From Clostridia bacterium (GTDB taxonomy: Bacteria > Bacillota > Clostridia > Peptostreptococcales > Anaerovoracaceae), in NCBI GenBank assembly GCA_024689085.1, contig JAILDT010000099.1:1-64000 (forward strand): a stretch of DNA of 64,000 bases. The letters are read 5' to 3'. Shown in pieces: positions 46,258 to 56,531 of this stretch. The translations under genes were made by a program, and so were the position numbers. The number at the start of each line of letters is the position of its first letter. Position 1 is the first letter of the stretch. The notes under the pieces are model-generated. The model was not told where the DNA came from. It made no database searches and saw only the letters and a list, made by a program, of their open reading frames with translations.

Positions 46258-47327
46258 TTACCGTTCCTCCCGGTGATTCTCATCACCCGCTTGTATATAA
46301 CACAGGCTGCGAAGACCAGCCCGATATATCCGAGTACCGTATAGATTTTTCCCACCAGCTGCGCGAAAGGCAAAAGCCCCAGCAGGAACGCTGCCACACA
46401 GGTGCACGCAGCGAATATGTAGCTTTTGCGTGTCCCCTGCTCGACGAACCGCTCGCTCACGGTCCAGAGCATGGCGCTGCAGGAAGAGAAGATGCCCATG
46501 ATGAGGATGATGCTGAACACAGCGCCCAGGGAGTATGAGATTTTCCTGGTCAGAAACAGGGTCGGCACGTCCTGTACCGCTGTCTGTCCGATGTCCATCA
46601 GCATGGCGCAGTTCATCAGCAGAATCGCCGCCATCAGCGCGATGGTACCGATCACAGCGCCCCACAGAGCCTCCTTCGCCGTATTAGCCGATCTGCCCAG
46701 GGCCGAGTAGTATTTCGACCCGCCGCAGAGATTATAGGAGATATACAGCAGACCTGACAGCCAGGCAAACGGCACCGGCTGCTTCGCCTGCATCTCGGCC
46801 GGGTAGTCATTGACACAGGCCAGTCCGTCCGCGTCTCTGCACAGGGTCACAACCCCGATAACGACCACAAAGGCGATGATGGCGGGTCCGATGAAGGAAA
46901 CGACTTTGATGAATCTCTGGAAACCGGCGATATAGGCCGTCAGCGCCGCTGCTGCCATAATGAGCGCGCCCACGTAGTGGTTCAGTCCGTAGTATTCCTG
47001 CAGTGTGGCCCCGGACCCCGAGATGAGAATCACCATGCCGGCGAACATACTCACCGGCAGGAACCAATCGTAGAAGGTCCCTAGGCGCTTTCCGCAGAAG
47101 TACTGAAAGTGGCTTTCCTCCCCATTTTCGAAGCCTGCCTGAAGAATCATCGGACCGATGAGCAGAAAGCCCAGCAGGTTCATACCCACCAGGATCACGC
47201 TCGTATATCCATAACTTGTGAAGAACTGCAGGATCTCCTGGCCTGTGGCGAATCCTGAGCCCATGACCCAGGCCACATAGGCGCCTGCAATCTTGATTAC
47301 TGTACCCTTGCTGCTTTTCATTTTCAT
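46254..47327 (-). CDS. YkvI-like membrane protein (amino-acid-permease-like)
   Basis: IAGAYVAWVMGSGFATGQEILQFFTSYG...; overlaps DUF554 gene start by 4 nt. Confidence 0.82.
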   Translation of the reverse strand: MKMKSSKGTVIKIAGAYVAWVMGSGFATGQEILQFFTSYGYTSVILVGMNLLGFLLIGPMILQAGFENGEESHFQYFCGKRLGTFYDWFLPVSMFAGMVILISGSGATLQEYYGLNHYVGALIMAAAALTAYIAGFQRFIKVVSFIGPAIIAFVVVIGVVTLCRDADGLACVNDYPAEMQAKQPVPFAWLSGLLYISYNLCGGSKYYSALGRSANTAKEALWGAVIGTIALMAAILLMNCAMLMDIGQTAVQDVPTLFLTRKISYSLGAVFSIILIMGIFSSCSAMLWTVSERFVEQGTRKSYIFAACTCVAAFLLGLLPFAQLVGKIYTVLGYIGLVFAACVIYKRVMRITGRNGK

Positions 47328-47464
47328 ACACTCATTCATGCTGATATTAACATACACTCCTGCGCTCTTTCAAGGGAACGGTCCTCTCTTTCACACAATC
47401 TGCACAAAACCCTTTTTCCTTCTTCACGCTATCAAAAACCCCCTCATAATGCCGTAAATAGTGG

Positions 47465-47494
47465 TTGACAAACACATTGGCCCGCGTGTATACT
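47465..47494 (+). promoter_or_regulatory. Predicted sigma-A promoter of rpmF
   Basis: TTGACA-18 nt-TATACT. Confidence 0.65.
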
Positions 47495-47603
47495 TTCAAT
47501 GTTGCGACGCACGGCTTTTCGTGTGTCCTGAAATGATGAAATCAACTCGCCGATGCCATTCGGCGTAGGCGTGCGCATAACCAGGCACGAAGGAGGTGTA
47601 AAC

Positions 47604-47783
47604 ATGGCAGTACCAAAGAGAAAAACTTCAAAGGCAGTAACTCACCAGAGAAAGGCAGCTAACATGAAGAAGAAGGCTCCTGGCATTTCAATTTGTCCGC
47701 AGTGCCACGAACCAAAGCTTCCGCACAGAGTCTGCCCGAACTGCAACTACTATGATGGCAAAGACATCATGGAGAACGCATAA
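47604..47783 (+). CDS. rpmF: 50S ribosomal protein L32
   Basis: [59 protein letters not shown]; Cys4 (zinc) form. Confidence 0.97.
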   Translation: MAVPKRKTSKAVTHQRKAANMKKKAPGISICPQCHEPKLPHRVCPNCNYYDGKDIMENA

Positions 47784-47808
47784 GAGCGAAAACAACAAAA
47801 CGATATGA

Positions 47809-47836
47809 AAAAAGAGCACCTTGCGGTGCTCTTTTG
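47809..47836. terminator. Bidirectional terminator between rpmF and asd
   Basis: aaaagagcacc-ttgc-ggtgctctttt. Confidence 0.85.
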
Positions 47837-47857
47837 TTATGCCTTTGCGCTGCGTCC

Positions 47858-48865
47858 TTAATCAGGCAGCTGCTCCAGAAGCTTCTCCGCGATCTGCACA
47901 GCATTGGTGGCTGCACCCTTGCGGATGTTGTCGGCAACAACCCAGATGTTGATGCCGTTCTCGACAGAGTAGTCTCTTCTGATTCTGCCTACGTAAACCT
48001 CATCGGTTCCTGCCGCGTCCAGAGCCAGCGGATACACATTATTCTCCACGTCATCCTGCACGATCAGTCCCGGGAAGTTCCGGAAGCACTCCACAACATC
48101 CTCGAGTTCAAATGGTTTCTCGAGTTCGATGTTGATGGATTCGCTGTGTGAATCGAAGACCGGAACACGCACAGTCGTAGCGGTGACTTTGATATCGTCA
48201 TCATGAAGGATCTTGTGAGTCTCGTTGATCATCTTCATCTCTTCCTTGGTGTATCCATTGTCCAGGAACACGTCGATGTGCGGCAGGCAGTTGCCTGCGA
48301 TCGGATGCGCGTACGCCTGCAGATTCTCGTTATTGCCCTCCAGTCCGTTCTTCAGGTCATTGATGCCCTTGACGCCGGATCCGGATACAGCCTGATAAGT
48401 CGAATACACGACTCTCTTGATTCCGTACTTATCCTGGAGCGGCTTCAGCGCTACCATAGCCTGGATTGTCGAACAGTTCGGGTTGGCGATGATTCCTTTG
48501 TTCCACGCGATGTCTTCCGGATTGACCTCCGGCACGACAAGAGGAACGTCATCGTACATTCTCCACTGGCTGCTGTTATCTACGACAGTCACGCCGTGGG
48601 CGGCTGCGATCGGCGCGAACTTGGCGCTGGTGCTTCCGCCTGCGGAGAACAGTGCGATGTCGATCGGCTTATCAAAGGAATGTTCTGTCAGCTCCTCAAC
48701 AACATATTCCTTGCCTTTGAATGTGAGTGTCTTTCCCGCTGATTTGGCTGACGCCATCATATAGATATTCTCAAATGGGAAATCTCTCTCCTCAAGTACT
48801 TTCAGGAAGGTCGATCCAACGACTCCCGTTGCTCCTACTACTGCGATGTTTGGTTTTCTCTTCAT
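47858..48865 (-). CDS. asd: Aspartate-semialdehyde dehydrogenase
   Basis: NIAVVGATGVVGSTFLKVLEERDFP, ALFSAGGSTSAKFAPIAA, IANPNCSTIQAMVALKPL. Confidence 0.96.
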   Translation of the reverse strand: MKRKPNIAVVGATGVVGSTFLKVLEERDFPFENIYMMASAKSAGKTLTFKGKEYVVEELTEHSFDKPIDIALFSAGGSTSAKFAPIAAAHGVTVVDNSSQWRMYDDVPLVVPEVNPEDIAWNKGIIANPNCSTIQAMVALKPLQDKYGIKRVVYSTYQAVSGSGVKGINDLKNGLEGNNENLQAYAHPIAGNCLPHIDVFLDNGYTKEEMKMINETHKILHDDDIKVTATTVRVPVFDSHSESINIELEKPFELEDVVECFRNFPGLIVQDDVENNVYPLALDAAGTDEVYVGRIRRDYSVENGINIWVVADNIRKGAATNAVQIAEKLLEQLPD

Positions 48866-48897
48866 TGACTCTTACTTTTACCTCTTTGCTTTAACTC

Positions 48898-50103
48898 TTA
48901 TTTCATCTTTCCCGTTACGATTGCGAGAGTATCTCTGGCAATCATCAGTTCCTCATTGGTTGGGATCAGGATGAGCTTGACCGGTGAATCGTCTCTGGAA
49001 ATGATGCACTCCTTGCCTCTGATTCTGTTCTTGACGACGTCCAGCTTAATGCCCAGGTTACCCAGGTCGTTGCAGATGATGTCTCTCATGCCGATGTCGT
49101 TTTCGCCTACGCCCGCTGTGAATACGATGGCGTCGCAGCCGTTCATTTCAGCAATATACGCGCCGATGTAGAATCTTACCTTGTGCGCGAAGACCTTCAG
49201 CGCCAGCTGTGCTCTCTCGTTGCCTTCCTCAGCAGCGGCTTCCAGATCTCTGAAGTCGCTGGATACGCCGGAAATGCCCAGAACACCTGACTTCTTGTTC
49301 AGAATCTCATTGGCAACACCCTGATCCAGGTTCTCGCACTGTCTCATGTAAGTAACGATCGCCGGGTCGATATCGCCGGATCTTGTACCCATGACGAGTC
49401 CTTCCAGCGGCGTGAATCCCATGGAAGTGTCGATGCACTTGCCTCTCTTGATGGCGGATACAGACGCGCCGTTGCCCAGGTGGCATGTGATCAGCTTCAG
49501 GTCATCCAGATTGACGTTCAGGATGTCAGCGGCTCTCTCTGCAACGTACTTGTGTGAAGTTCCGTGGAAGCCGTATCTTCTGATGCCGTGCTTTGTATAG
49601 AACTCATACGGAATCGCGTATATATATGATTCAGGAGGCATTGTCTGATGGAACGCTGTATCGAAAACGCCGACCATCGGTGTTCCCGGCATCAGTTCCT
49701 GACAAGCCGCGATACCGAGAAGGTTTGGTGGATTGTGGAGCGGCGCCAGCGGCGTACACTCTTCCAGAGCCTTGATGACTTCGTCTGTGATGAGGACGGA
49801 TCTTGCGAACTTTTCGCCTGCGTGTACGACTCTGTGTCCTACTGCGCCGATCTCGCTCATGCTCTTTACTACGCCGTGATCCGCATCCTGGATCGCGTCG
49901 AGTACGTGACCGATCGCGTCTTTATGGTTCTCCATCGGAACTTCCAGTTTGAACTTATCCATTCCCGTCTTCTCGTGAGTAATCACGGAGCCGTCCATTC
50001 CGATTCTCTCAACGAGGCCCTTGCACTCCAGTGTTTCGTTCTGCATATCCAGAACCTGATACTTCAGTGAAGAACTTCCGCAGTTGATGACTAATACTTT
50101 CAT
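48898..50103 (-). CDS. ackA: Acetate kinase
   Basis: [86 protein letters not shown]. Confidence 0.97.
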   Translation of the reverse strand: MKVLVINCGSSSLKYQVLDMQNETLECKGLVERIGMDGSVITHEKTGMDKFKLEVPMENHKDAIGHVLDAIQDADHGVVKSMSEIGAVGHRVVHAGEKFARSVLITDEVIKALEECTPLAPLHNPPNLLGIAACQELMPGTPMVGVFDTAFHQTMPPESYIYAIPYEFYTKHGIRRYGFHGTSHKYVAERAADILNVNLDDLKLITCHLGNGASVSAIKRGKCIDTSMGFTPLEGLVMGTRSGDIDPAIVTYMRQCENLDQGVANEILNKKSGVLGISGVSSDFRDLEAAAEEGNERAQLALKVFAHKVRFYIGAYIAEMNGCDAIVFTAGVGENDIGMRDIICNDLGNLGIKLDVVKNRIRGKECIISRDDSPVKLILIPTNEELMIARDTLAIVTGKMK

Positions 50104-50228
50104 TATAGGTTTCCTCCTGTCGATCATAGTTTGACTATCGTTTGTCTGCGCACAAACACGCATATTATTATAACACAAAAAACAGGCTCTGCAGCCCTTC
50201 GCAGAACATTTTTTGCGCATGGATGGGG

Positions 50229-51434
50229 TTATTTGATAAACGGAGTCCTGACGCGGTCAGACGCAGCATACAGATCCCTGCCGCACAGGAGATTGTAGAT
50301 GTCCGCCGCCTTCTCGTCGAGTATGAGCAGCTGCCTGTCCTCAGGCTGCAGGTTTTCGACCTGTTTGTTCATGTTCGTGATGATGGTGAACGCCGCGTTG
50401 TCACGCTCCCGCATGAATCGTCTGCCCCGTTCGCCTGCCGCCAGAAGTCTGCCGGCGCCCGGAATCTGCCCTGTGAGCGCATCGGCTGTCTCCCAATCTG
50501 TACCTGTGAGAATATGTGTCAGCGCCCGCCTGATGGTAGCGCCTGTGTATCGTTTCGATGTCAGTGCCGCAATGAGTTTCTCAGTACTCTCTGCCGTCCG
50601 GATCACTCTGATGATGCTGTTCTCCAGTCCCTCTCCTACACCGTCGATGCGGGCCAGTTCTTCCGGCGTACTCCTGAGCACCGTTCCCTTCAGAAGCTGC
50701 AGATACTTTTCCGAAAGACGGTCCACCTGTTCCCAACTGCAAATGGACGGCACATACCGGCTGATATCGCTGCCTTCCCGCAGCATCTTCCGCAGCGCCC
50801 CTGCGCCTGCGAAATCAATATCCTCCGCTGCGACAGCATCATATCCGCTGCCGAATCTCCTGACCATCAGATCTTCCACCCCGTATCCCAGGCCGCGCCA
50901 GTACCGGATCCGTTTCAGGTACTCGATGGCCAGGATGTTGTTCGGTGACAGCAGCAGTTTCACGGCCTCTTCTCCCGCGATCTCCGCAACGGCCAGTTCA
51001 TATGCCTTTGCAGCGGAACGACCCTGTTTCATGTAGGCGGTCCGACCCTCTCCGATGGCTGCCGCATCGCTGACGAGCACATCCGCCAGTTTCCGGAGCG
51101 CTTCCGGATCCTCCGCTTCGCAGCCAAAGGAAATCACGTCCGCCCCCAGTCTCACCAGCATGTCCACGGCGCCTGCAGCGTAACGGGACGCCCTGCTGCA
51201 TGCAAAAGCAAAAGGCAGTTCCAGGACGAGGTCCGCCCCGTTCGGAAATGCGGATACGGCTGCCTTTGCACGGGCCCACTTGTCGCAGACGGCAGGCTCA
51301 CCTCTCTGTGTGAAGTCGCCGCTCATGACGACAACTATGCAGTCCGCCTCCGTCAGTTCGCGCGTTCTGGCGATGTGATAGACGTGTCCGTTGTGAAACG
51401 GATTGTATTCAGCTGTGATTCCTGCGATTTTCAT
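50229..51434 (-). CDS. tmcAL: tRNA(Met) cytidine acetate ligase (YlbM family)
   Basis: [59 protein letters not shown]. Confidence 0.93.
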   Translation of the reverse strand: MKIAGITAEYNPFHNGHVYHIARTRELTEADCIVVVMSGDFTQRGEPAVCDKWARAKAAVSAFPNGADLVLELPFAFACSRASRYAAGAVDMLVRLGADVISFGCEAEDPEALRKLADVLVSDAAAIGEGRTAYMKQGRSAAKAYELAVAEIAGEEAVKLLLSPNNILAIEYLKRIRYWRGLGYGVEDLMVRRFGSGYDAVAAEDIDFAGAGALRKMLREGSDISRYVPSICSWEQVDRLSEKYLQLLKGTVLRSTPEELARIDGVGEGLENSIIRVIRTAESTEKLIAALTSKRYTGATIRRALTHILTGTDWETADALTGQIPGAGRLLAAGERGRRFMRERDNAAFTIITNMNKQVENLQPEDRQLLILDEKAADIYNLLCGRDLYAASDRVRTPFIK

Positions 51435-51451
51435 AGGTCTGATAAAAGAAA

Positions 51452-51478
51452 TGTGTCAGAGTACTCGCCCCTGACACA
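51452..51478 (-). terminator. Terminator downstream of the coiled-coil protein gene
   Basis: tgtgtcag...ctgacaca followed on minus strand by TTTCTTTT. Confidence 0.6.
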
Positions 51479-51502
51479 TCTGCACACTTATATGATGATT
51501 CC

Positions 51503-52096
51503 TTACTCTTCTTCCCCTCCGCCGATTGGATCCATATCCATATCAGGCAGCGGCGAATACTCCGGCTGGGCGTCCGCGCTGATCTGCGCCTTGTACGCCA
51601 TCTCCTGAAGTTCTCCTCTGTTGGCTGCGAGAGCTGTGTTGATTTCCTCGAATGCCTTCTCGATGCTGCCGAACATCTCGCCGAAGTAGATGGAATTCAG
51701 GTGTTCCATCTTGCCCTGGAAGTTGTAGAGGATGCCGTCCAGGTACTCGTATGTGCCGACCTTCAGCTGCTTGGCCGTTTCCTCTGTGACCTTCATCAGT
51801 TCGTCAGCTCTCAGCTTGGCCTGTACGGTGATGTCGTTGTTCTCCACCAGGTTTTCCGCCTGCTTCTGGGCGTCCTCGATGACCTGCTCATACTCGGACT
51901 TGGCCTGTGTGATGATTCTTTCGCGCTCGTTTTTGATCCACTGCGCCTGCTGGATCTCGTCAGGAAGTTCCGCTCTGATTTCTCTGACGATCTCAAGCAG
52001 TTCTTCAGAGTCGATCATAATCTTGCCTGTCAGCGGGAATCCTGCCGCTGTATCGACGATTTCTTCGATTTCTTCAAGTAATTCCAAAACTCTCAT
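51503..52096 (-). CDS. Coiled-coil protein (ATP synthase-subunit/DivIVA-like helical), conserved hypothetical
   Basis: Long helical region with ERERIITQAKSEYEQVIEDAQKQAENLV; sits next to coaD. Confidence 0.7.
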   Translation of the reverse strand: MRVLELLEEIEEIVDTAAGFPLTGKIMIDSEELLEIVREIRAELPDEIQQAQWIKNERERIITQAKSEYEQVIEDAQKQAENLVENNDITVQAKLRADELMKVTEETAKQLKVGTYEYLDGILYNFQGKMEHLNSIYFGEMFGSIEKAFEEINTALAANRGELQEMAYKAQISADAQPEYSPLPDMDMDPIGGGEEE

Positions 52097-52118
52097 TCGT
52101 GTCCTCCTGACAAAAAGT

Positions 52119-52592
52119 TTATCTGTTCATTCTTTTCAGTATTTCATCCGGCACAAGACCGCTGACATCTCCCCCAAGCGTGAATACTTCTTTGACAACG
52201 CTTGAGCTGATATATGAGTACTGCGGATCGGTCATCAGGAACACAGTCTCCACTGTATCGTTGAACAGTCTGTCGTTCATCTGCGCCATTTGGATCTCGT
52301 AATCGAAATCCGTCGTGGAACGGAGTCCTCTGACGACGACATTGAAATCGTTCTGATTGACGTAATCCGCCAATAGCCCGGAAAAGTGATCCACATGGAC
52401 ATTGTCGAAGTCCTTAAAGATCTCTCTGATCATATCTTCCCTCTCTTCAAGGGTGAACATGGACGCCTTCGACGGATTGACGCCGACGCCTATGACCAGC
52501 TCGTCATAAAGCTTCGCCGCCCTTGTGATGATGTCCATATGTCCCATGGTCAGCGGATCGAAAGAACCAGAATATAATGCCTTCGTTCTCAT
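52119..52592 (-). CDS. coaD: Phosphopantetheine adenylyltransferase
   Basis: MRTKALYSGSFDPLTMGHMDIITRAAKLYDELVIGV, VVRGLRSTTDFDYEIQMAQMN, YSYISSSVVKEV. Confidence 0.96.
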   Translation of the reverse strand: MRTKALYSGSFDPLTMGHMDIITRAAKLYDELVIGVGVNPSKASMFTLEEREDMIREIFKDFDNVHVDHFSGLLADYVNQNDFNVVVRGLRSTTDFDYEIQMAQMNDRLFNDTVETVFLMTDPQYSYISSSVVKEVFTLGGDVSGLVPDEILKRMNR

Positions 52593-52647
52593 AAAAATCC
52601 TCCCGCAGCTACTAAAAAATGATATCACAGTCTTTTTTATAAATCAA

Positions 52648-53214
52648 CTACATATTGTTGTAAATTGAAAGCTTCACCACACCATATCGTCTTTCTTTGG
52701 ACCTGATGAATCCGTGGAGTTCTTCCGGAAGTTCCTCCTGTTTCCGATGCTCTGCTACGATGAGTCCATCGTCCGCCAGAAGTCTTCCTTCCGCGATGAG
52801 CCGAAAGGCGTTGTCCATCAATCCGGCGTCGTACGGAGGGTCCAGCAGAATGATGTCAAAAGGCTCCTCCAGCCCCTCTTCGACCCGGCGGGTCAGGTTC
52901 CTGAGAATCTTGGCGTAGTCCCCCGCCGCCACTCTCGTTTTTTCCTCCACAGCGCAGTGGGCCAGATTGGACCGGATGAGATCCAGACTCCTCCTGGATG
53001 AATCCGCGAAGAGACAGTAGGACGCGCCGCGGCTCAGCGCTTCGATGCCCAGACCGCCCGATCCCGCGAAAAGATCCAGCACCCGCGCGCCGTACAGCTC
53101 ATTTGTCAGGATGCTGAACAGCGCCTCCTTGACTTTGTCCGTCGTCGGGCGGACGGTGCTGTCCTCCGGGGAGTTCAGTTTCCTGCCTTTGTATTTTCCT
53201 GCGATTACTCTCAT
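52648..53214 (-). CDS. rsmD: 16S rRNA (guanine(966)-N(2))-methyltransferase RsmD
   Basis: MRVIAGKYKGRKLNSPEDSTVRPTTDKVKEALFSIL, VLDLFAGSGGLGIEALSRGA, ILLDPPY. Confidence 0.95.
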   Translation of the reverse strand: MRVIAGKYKGRKLNSPEDSTVRPTTDKVKEALFSILTNELYGARVLDLFAGSGGLGIEALSRGASYCLFADSSRRSLDLIRSNLAHCAVEEKTRVAAGDYAKILRNLTRRVEEGLEEPFDIILLDPPYDAGLMDNAFRLIAEGRLLADDGLIVAEHRKQEELPEELHGFIRSKERRYGVVKLSIYNNM

Positions 53215-53233
53215 GGTATCTCTCCTTGCCGGG

Positions 53234-55273
53234 TCACAGATTCAGCGTCAGATCCTCGCCGAAGAGTTTCTCCACACGCCGTTTCAGCGGCCCGTTTTCA
53301 GGTTTTGTCAGATGGGGATCCTCCTCCAGCAGCGCCTTTGCCTCGTCTCTGGCAGCGTTCAGGACATCCATGTGCCGGACCATATCCGCCAGTTTCATGT
53401 CCGGCAGACCGTGCTGCCGCGTGCCGAAAATCTCACCGGGTCCCCGCAGTTTCAGATCTTCCTCCGCAATGTAGAATCCGTCAGCGGACGCCTCCATGAT
53501 CTTGCCGCGCTTTTCCGCCAGTTCCGACTGTCCTTCGTTGATAAGGAAACAGTAGGATTGCCACTTTCCTCTTCCGACGCGTCCCCGCAGCTGATGCAGC
53601 TGGGCCAGGCCGAACCGCTCCGCGTTCTCGACCACCATCACCGAAGCATTCGGTACGTTGATGCCTACTTCAATGACCACAGTAGAAACCAGAATATCGA
53701 TTTCTCCCGCGCTGAATCTGGCCATGATGTCATCCTTTTCGGCTTGTTTCATGGCTCCGTGGATCATCTCGGTCCGCTCGAACCGCTTCGCCAGCTCCTC
53801 ATAAACCTGTGTGACAGACCGCGCGTCCATGGCCTCTGATTCATCGATCAGCGGCGTGACGACGTAAGCCTGCCGCCCCTGCCGGATCTGGCGCTCAACA
53901 AAATCGTAACACTTCTGACGCGCATTCTCGCCCGACAGGCAATAGGTAATGATCGGGATCCTTCCCGGCGGCATTTCGTCGATGACGGACACGTCCATAT
54001 CCCCATACAGCACCACGGCCAGTGTTCGCGGAATCGGCGTGGCTGTCATGACCAGTACGTTCGGGCTCTCGCCCTTATCCTTCAGCTTGATGCGCTGGCT
54101 GACGCCGAAGCGATGCTGTTCGTCCGTGATGACCAGTCCCAGATTGTGGAAGCTCACATCCGGCTGAATGACCGCATGGGTACCGATGAGAACCTGTATG
54201 GTCCCGTCTGCGACCTCCTCCAGCACTTGCCGCTTCTCAGCCGCCTTCATGCTGCCTGTCAGAAAACCGGTCCTGATTCCAAACGCCGCAAAATCCCGGC
54301 CGATGCCTTCGTAATGCTGCCGCGCCAGTATTTCCGTCGGCGCCATCATGACCGCCTGATAACCGCTTCTGACGGCTTTGAACATGGCCACCTGAGCCAC
54401 TGCTGTCTTACCCGAACCTACATCGCCCTGGATCAGACGGTTCATCGGTCTGGCTGATAAGAGATCCGCGGTGATTTCCTCCACGCAGCGCGCCTGGGCC
54501 TTCGTCAGAGGATACGGCAAAGACGCCACAAACTCTTTTTCAGAGCCGTCATCGGCAAACCGGGTGCCCTCCTCCTCATACCGCTCGTTCATTTTTGAGG
54601 CCATGAGACCTGTCTCCAGCGCCATGAACTCATCGAAGATCAGTCGGTATTTGGCCTGCAGATACTGCTGCCGTTCCTCCGGAAAATGGACGTTCCTGAT
54701 AGCGAACTCCATATCGCACAGATTGTTCCGCTGCACCGTCTCTTCACTCAGAATGCTTTCCGTCTGCCCGTACATTGGCGCTACCAGCTTTTGCAGTCTG
54801 CGCATCTCCCGCTGGGTGATGCCGCTGGTCAGCGGATAGATCGGCAGGATCCCCGTCTGAACTGTCTCTTCCTTCTCAAACTGGGGATGCACCACCTGCA
54901 GGCGGTCCCTGTTCATGACCGGCTTGCCGAAGAAAGCCAGCCGGTCGCCGCGGTGAATGGTCTTCGCCAGATAGGCCGCATTAAAAAATACAACCTCAAT
55001 CGAGCCTGTATCGTCTGTAACGAGCATCCGAAGCACCCGGGAATTCCTGCCTCTGGTGAATCCTCCCGTCCTGATGGCGTCCACCTCGCCCGCGAAGAGA
55101 GCCGTCTCGCCCTCTTTCAGCTGCTCGATGGGAAGGATGCTCTTCCTGTCTTCATAGATTCTGGGAAACGTGAATATGAGATCCTCAATGGTCTCGACGC
55201 CGAGCCGCGCGAAAGCCTCCGCCTTCTTCGGACCCACGCCCGGTAAAGTTGTGATCCTGTCCTGCAGTTCCAT
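53234..55273 (-). CDS. recG: ATP-dependent DNA helicase RecG
   Basis: LPGVGPKKAEAFARLGVETIEDLIFTFPRIYEDR, QGDVGSGKTAVAQVAMF, MTATPIPRTLAVVLYGDMDVSVIDEMPPGR, QLRGRVGRGKWQSYC. Confidence 0.97.
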   Translation of the reverse strand: MELQDRITTLPGVGPKKAEAFARLGVETIEDLIFTFPRIYEDRKSILPIEQLKEGETALFAGEVDAIRTGGFTRGRNSRVLRMLVTDDTGSIEVVFFNAAYLAKTIHRGDRLAFFGKPVMNRDRLQVVHPQFEKEETVQTGILPIYPLTSGITQREMRRLQKLVAPMYGQTESILSEETVQRNNLCDMEFAIRNVHFPEERQQYLQAKYRLIFDEFMALETGLMASKMNERYEEEGTRFADDGSEKEFVASLPYPLTKAQARCVEEITADLLSARPMNRLIQGDVGSGKTAVAQVAMFKAVRSGYQAVMMAPTEILARQHYEGIGRDFAAFGIRTGFLTGSMKAAEKRQVLEEVADGTIQVLIGTHAVIQPDVSFHNLGLVITDEQHRFGVSQRIKLKDKGESPNVLVMTATPIPRTLAVVLYGDMDVSVIDEMPPGRIPIITYCLSGENARQKCYDFVERQIRQGRQAYVVTPLIDESEAMDARSVTQVYEELAKRFERTEMIHGAMKQAEKDDIMARFSAGEIDILVSTVVIEVGINVPNASVMVVENAERFGLAQLHQLRGRVGRGKWQSYCFLINEGQSELAEKRGKIMEASADGFYIAEEDLKLRGPGEIFGTRQHGLPDMKLADMVRHMDVLNAARDEAKALLEEDPHLTKPENGPLKRRVEKLFGEDLTLNL

Positions 55274-55275
55274 GG

Positions 55276-55647
55276 CTATTCGTCGATCTCCACGTGACGT
55301 CTGGCAATTTCCTTCTTGGACTGTACGCCTGTGACGACGATTTTCACGTAGTGCGGTCTCTCGCCCATGACCTTCTCCACATTGTCGTAGATGTGTTCCA
55401 ACATCTGCTTGGAATACCGTCCGATACCGGCGCCAAAAGCGATGACAACGTACACGGTAATATCGATGCCGTCATCCGTCTGCTCAATGGTGTAATCCGA
55501 GCCGGGCACGACGCGCATGTACTTCCCTTTGTAGTTGCTGAGGAACACCTTGCCGTCGCATTCGCTGACAGCATCCTTGATGATCCTCTCTATGACACTG
55601 CGGGAGAAGTGTATCTGTCCTAAATCCGTTTCCTTCTCAAACATACA
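55276..55647 (-). CDS. Asp23/Gls24 family envelope stress protein
   Basis: GQIHFSRSVIERIIKDAVSECDG, DITVYVVIAFGAGIGRYSKQMLEHIYDNVEKVMGERPHYVKIVVTGVQSKK. Confidence 0.88.
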   Translation of the reverse strand, partial: CMFEKETDLGQIHFSRSVIERIIKDAVSECDGKVFLSNYKGKYMRVVPGSDYTIEQTDDGIDITVYVVIAFGAGIGRYSKQMLEHIYDNVEKVMGERPHYVKIVVTGVQSKKEIARRHVEIDE

Positions 55648-55671
55648 TGGATTGTACCATAAAAACAGCAA

Positions 55672-55699
55672 TAAAAAAACACCTGCGGTACGCAGGTGT
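55672..55699 (-). terminator. Terminator of rpmB
   Basis: acacctgcg-gta-cgcaggtgt with T7 on minus strand. Confidence 0.85.
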
Positions 55700-55709
55700 A
55701 TAGGCCGGT

Positions 55710-55901
55710 TTACAGAGCGCGCTCAACTTTGCCTGATCTGAGGCATCTTGTGCACACCTTGGCTTTTCTTACCGTTCCGTTGTCATTGATTCTGACGGTC
55801 TGAATATTCGCATTCCACTTTCTCTTCGTATGTCTGTTTGAGTGGGATACGTTGTTACCGGAAACCTGACCTTTTCCGCATATTTCGCACTTGTTTGACA
55901 T
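55710..55901 (-). CDS. rpmB: 50S ribosomal protein L28
   Basis: MSNKCEICGKGQVSGNNVSHSNRHTKRKWNANIQTVRINDNGTVRKAKVCTRCLRSGKVERAL. Confidence 0.97.
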   Translation of the reverse strand: MSNKCEICGKGQVSGNNVSHSNRHTKRKWNANIQTVRINDNGTVRKAKVCTRCLRSGKVERAL

Positions 55902-56015
55902 CAGTCGCACCTCCTTGTTTCTGGTATATCAATGCATTACGCATAGTTTCTGACTCGAACATTTGAGATTATAGCACACAGACCCTGCCTATGCAAGAAA
56001 ATATTTCAACTCTTT

Positions 56016-56525
56016 TCATCCTTCCCAGAGGATCACGCGTCCCTCTTCCCAGGTCTTCGGCATGTCGATCAGGCGCTGATTCGAGCTGCCCCTGAACTGC
56101 AGGGTCAGATCCCGTTTCGCCTTGACGAAAGGACCATCGATGAGCAAATCGCACATGCGCAGGAGTTCCTCCACATGCTTGTCCTCCACGGCCATCTTCA
56201 GAAGCTGTTCCAGCGTGTAGCCGCTATAGATGGTGATGGTTTTGCCTCTCTCTTTGATGCCTCTTCCCAGTGCCGCGAACCCCTCCGCCTGGCACATTGG
56301 CTCGCCGCCGGAAAAGGTGGCTCCCGCCAGGAGCGGGTTCTTATCGAATTCTTCCAGGAGTCTTTCGACTGACACTTCTGTGCCGCCGGCGAAATCATGC
56401 GTTTCCGGATTGTGGCAACCCGGGCAATCGTGAGGACAGCCCTGGCAAAAGACTGCAAATCTGATGCCCGGGCCGTCAACGATCGATTCTCTCATTATGC
56501 CGGCGATTCTGATTGAATCTGCCAT
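56016..56525 (-). CDS. nrdG: Anaerobic ribonucleoside-triphosphate reductase activating protein
   Basis: Radical SAM CQGCPHDCPGCHNPETHDF, FSGGEPMCQAEGFAALG; next to nrdD. Confidence 0.95.
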   Translation of the reverse strand: MADSIRIAGIMRESIVDGPGIRFAVFCQGCPHDCPGCHNPETHDFAGGTEVSVERLLEEFDKNPLLAGATFSGGEPMCQAEGFAALGRGIKERGKTITIYSGYTLEQLLKMAVEDKHVEELLRMCDLLIDGPFVKAKRDLTLQFRGSSNQRLIDMPKTWEEGRVILWEG

Positions 56526-56531
56526 TTGCTG

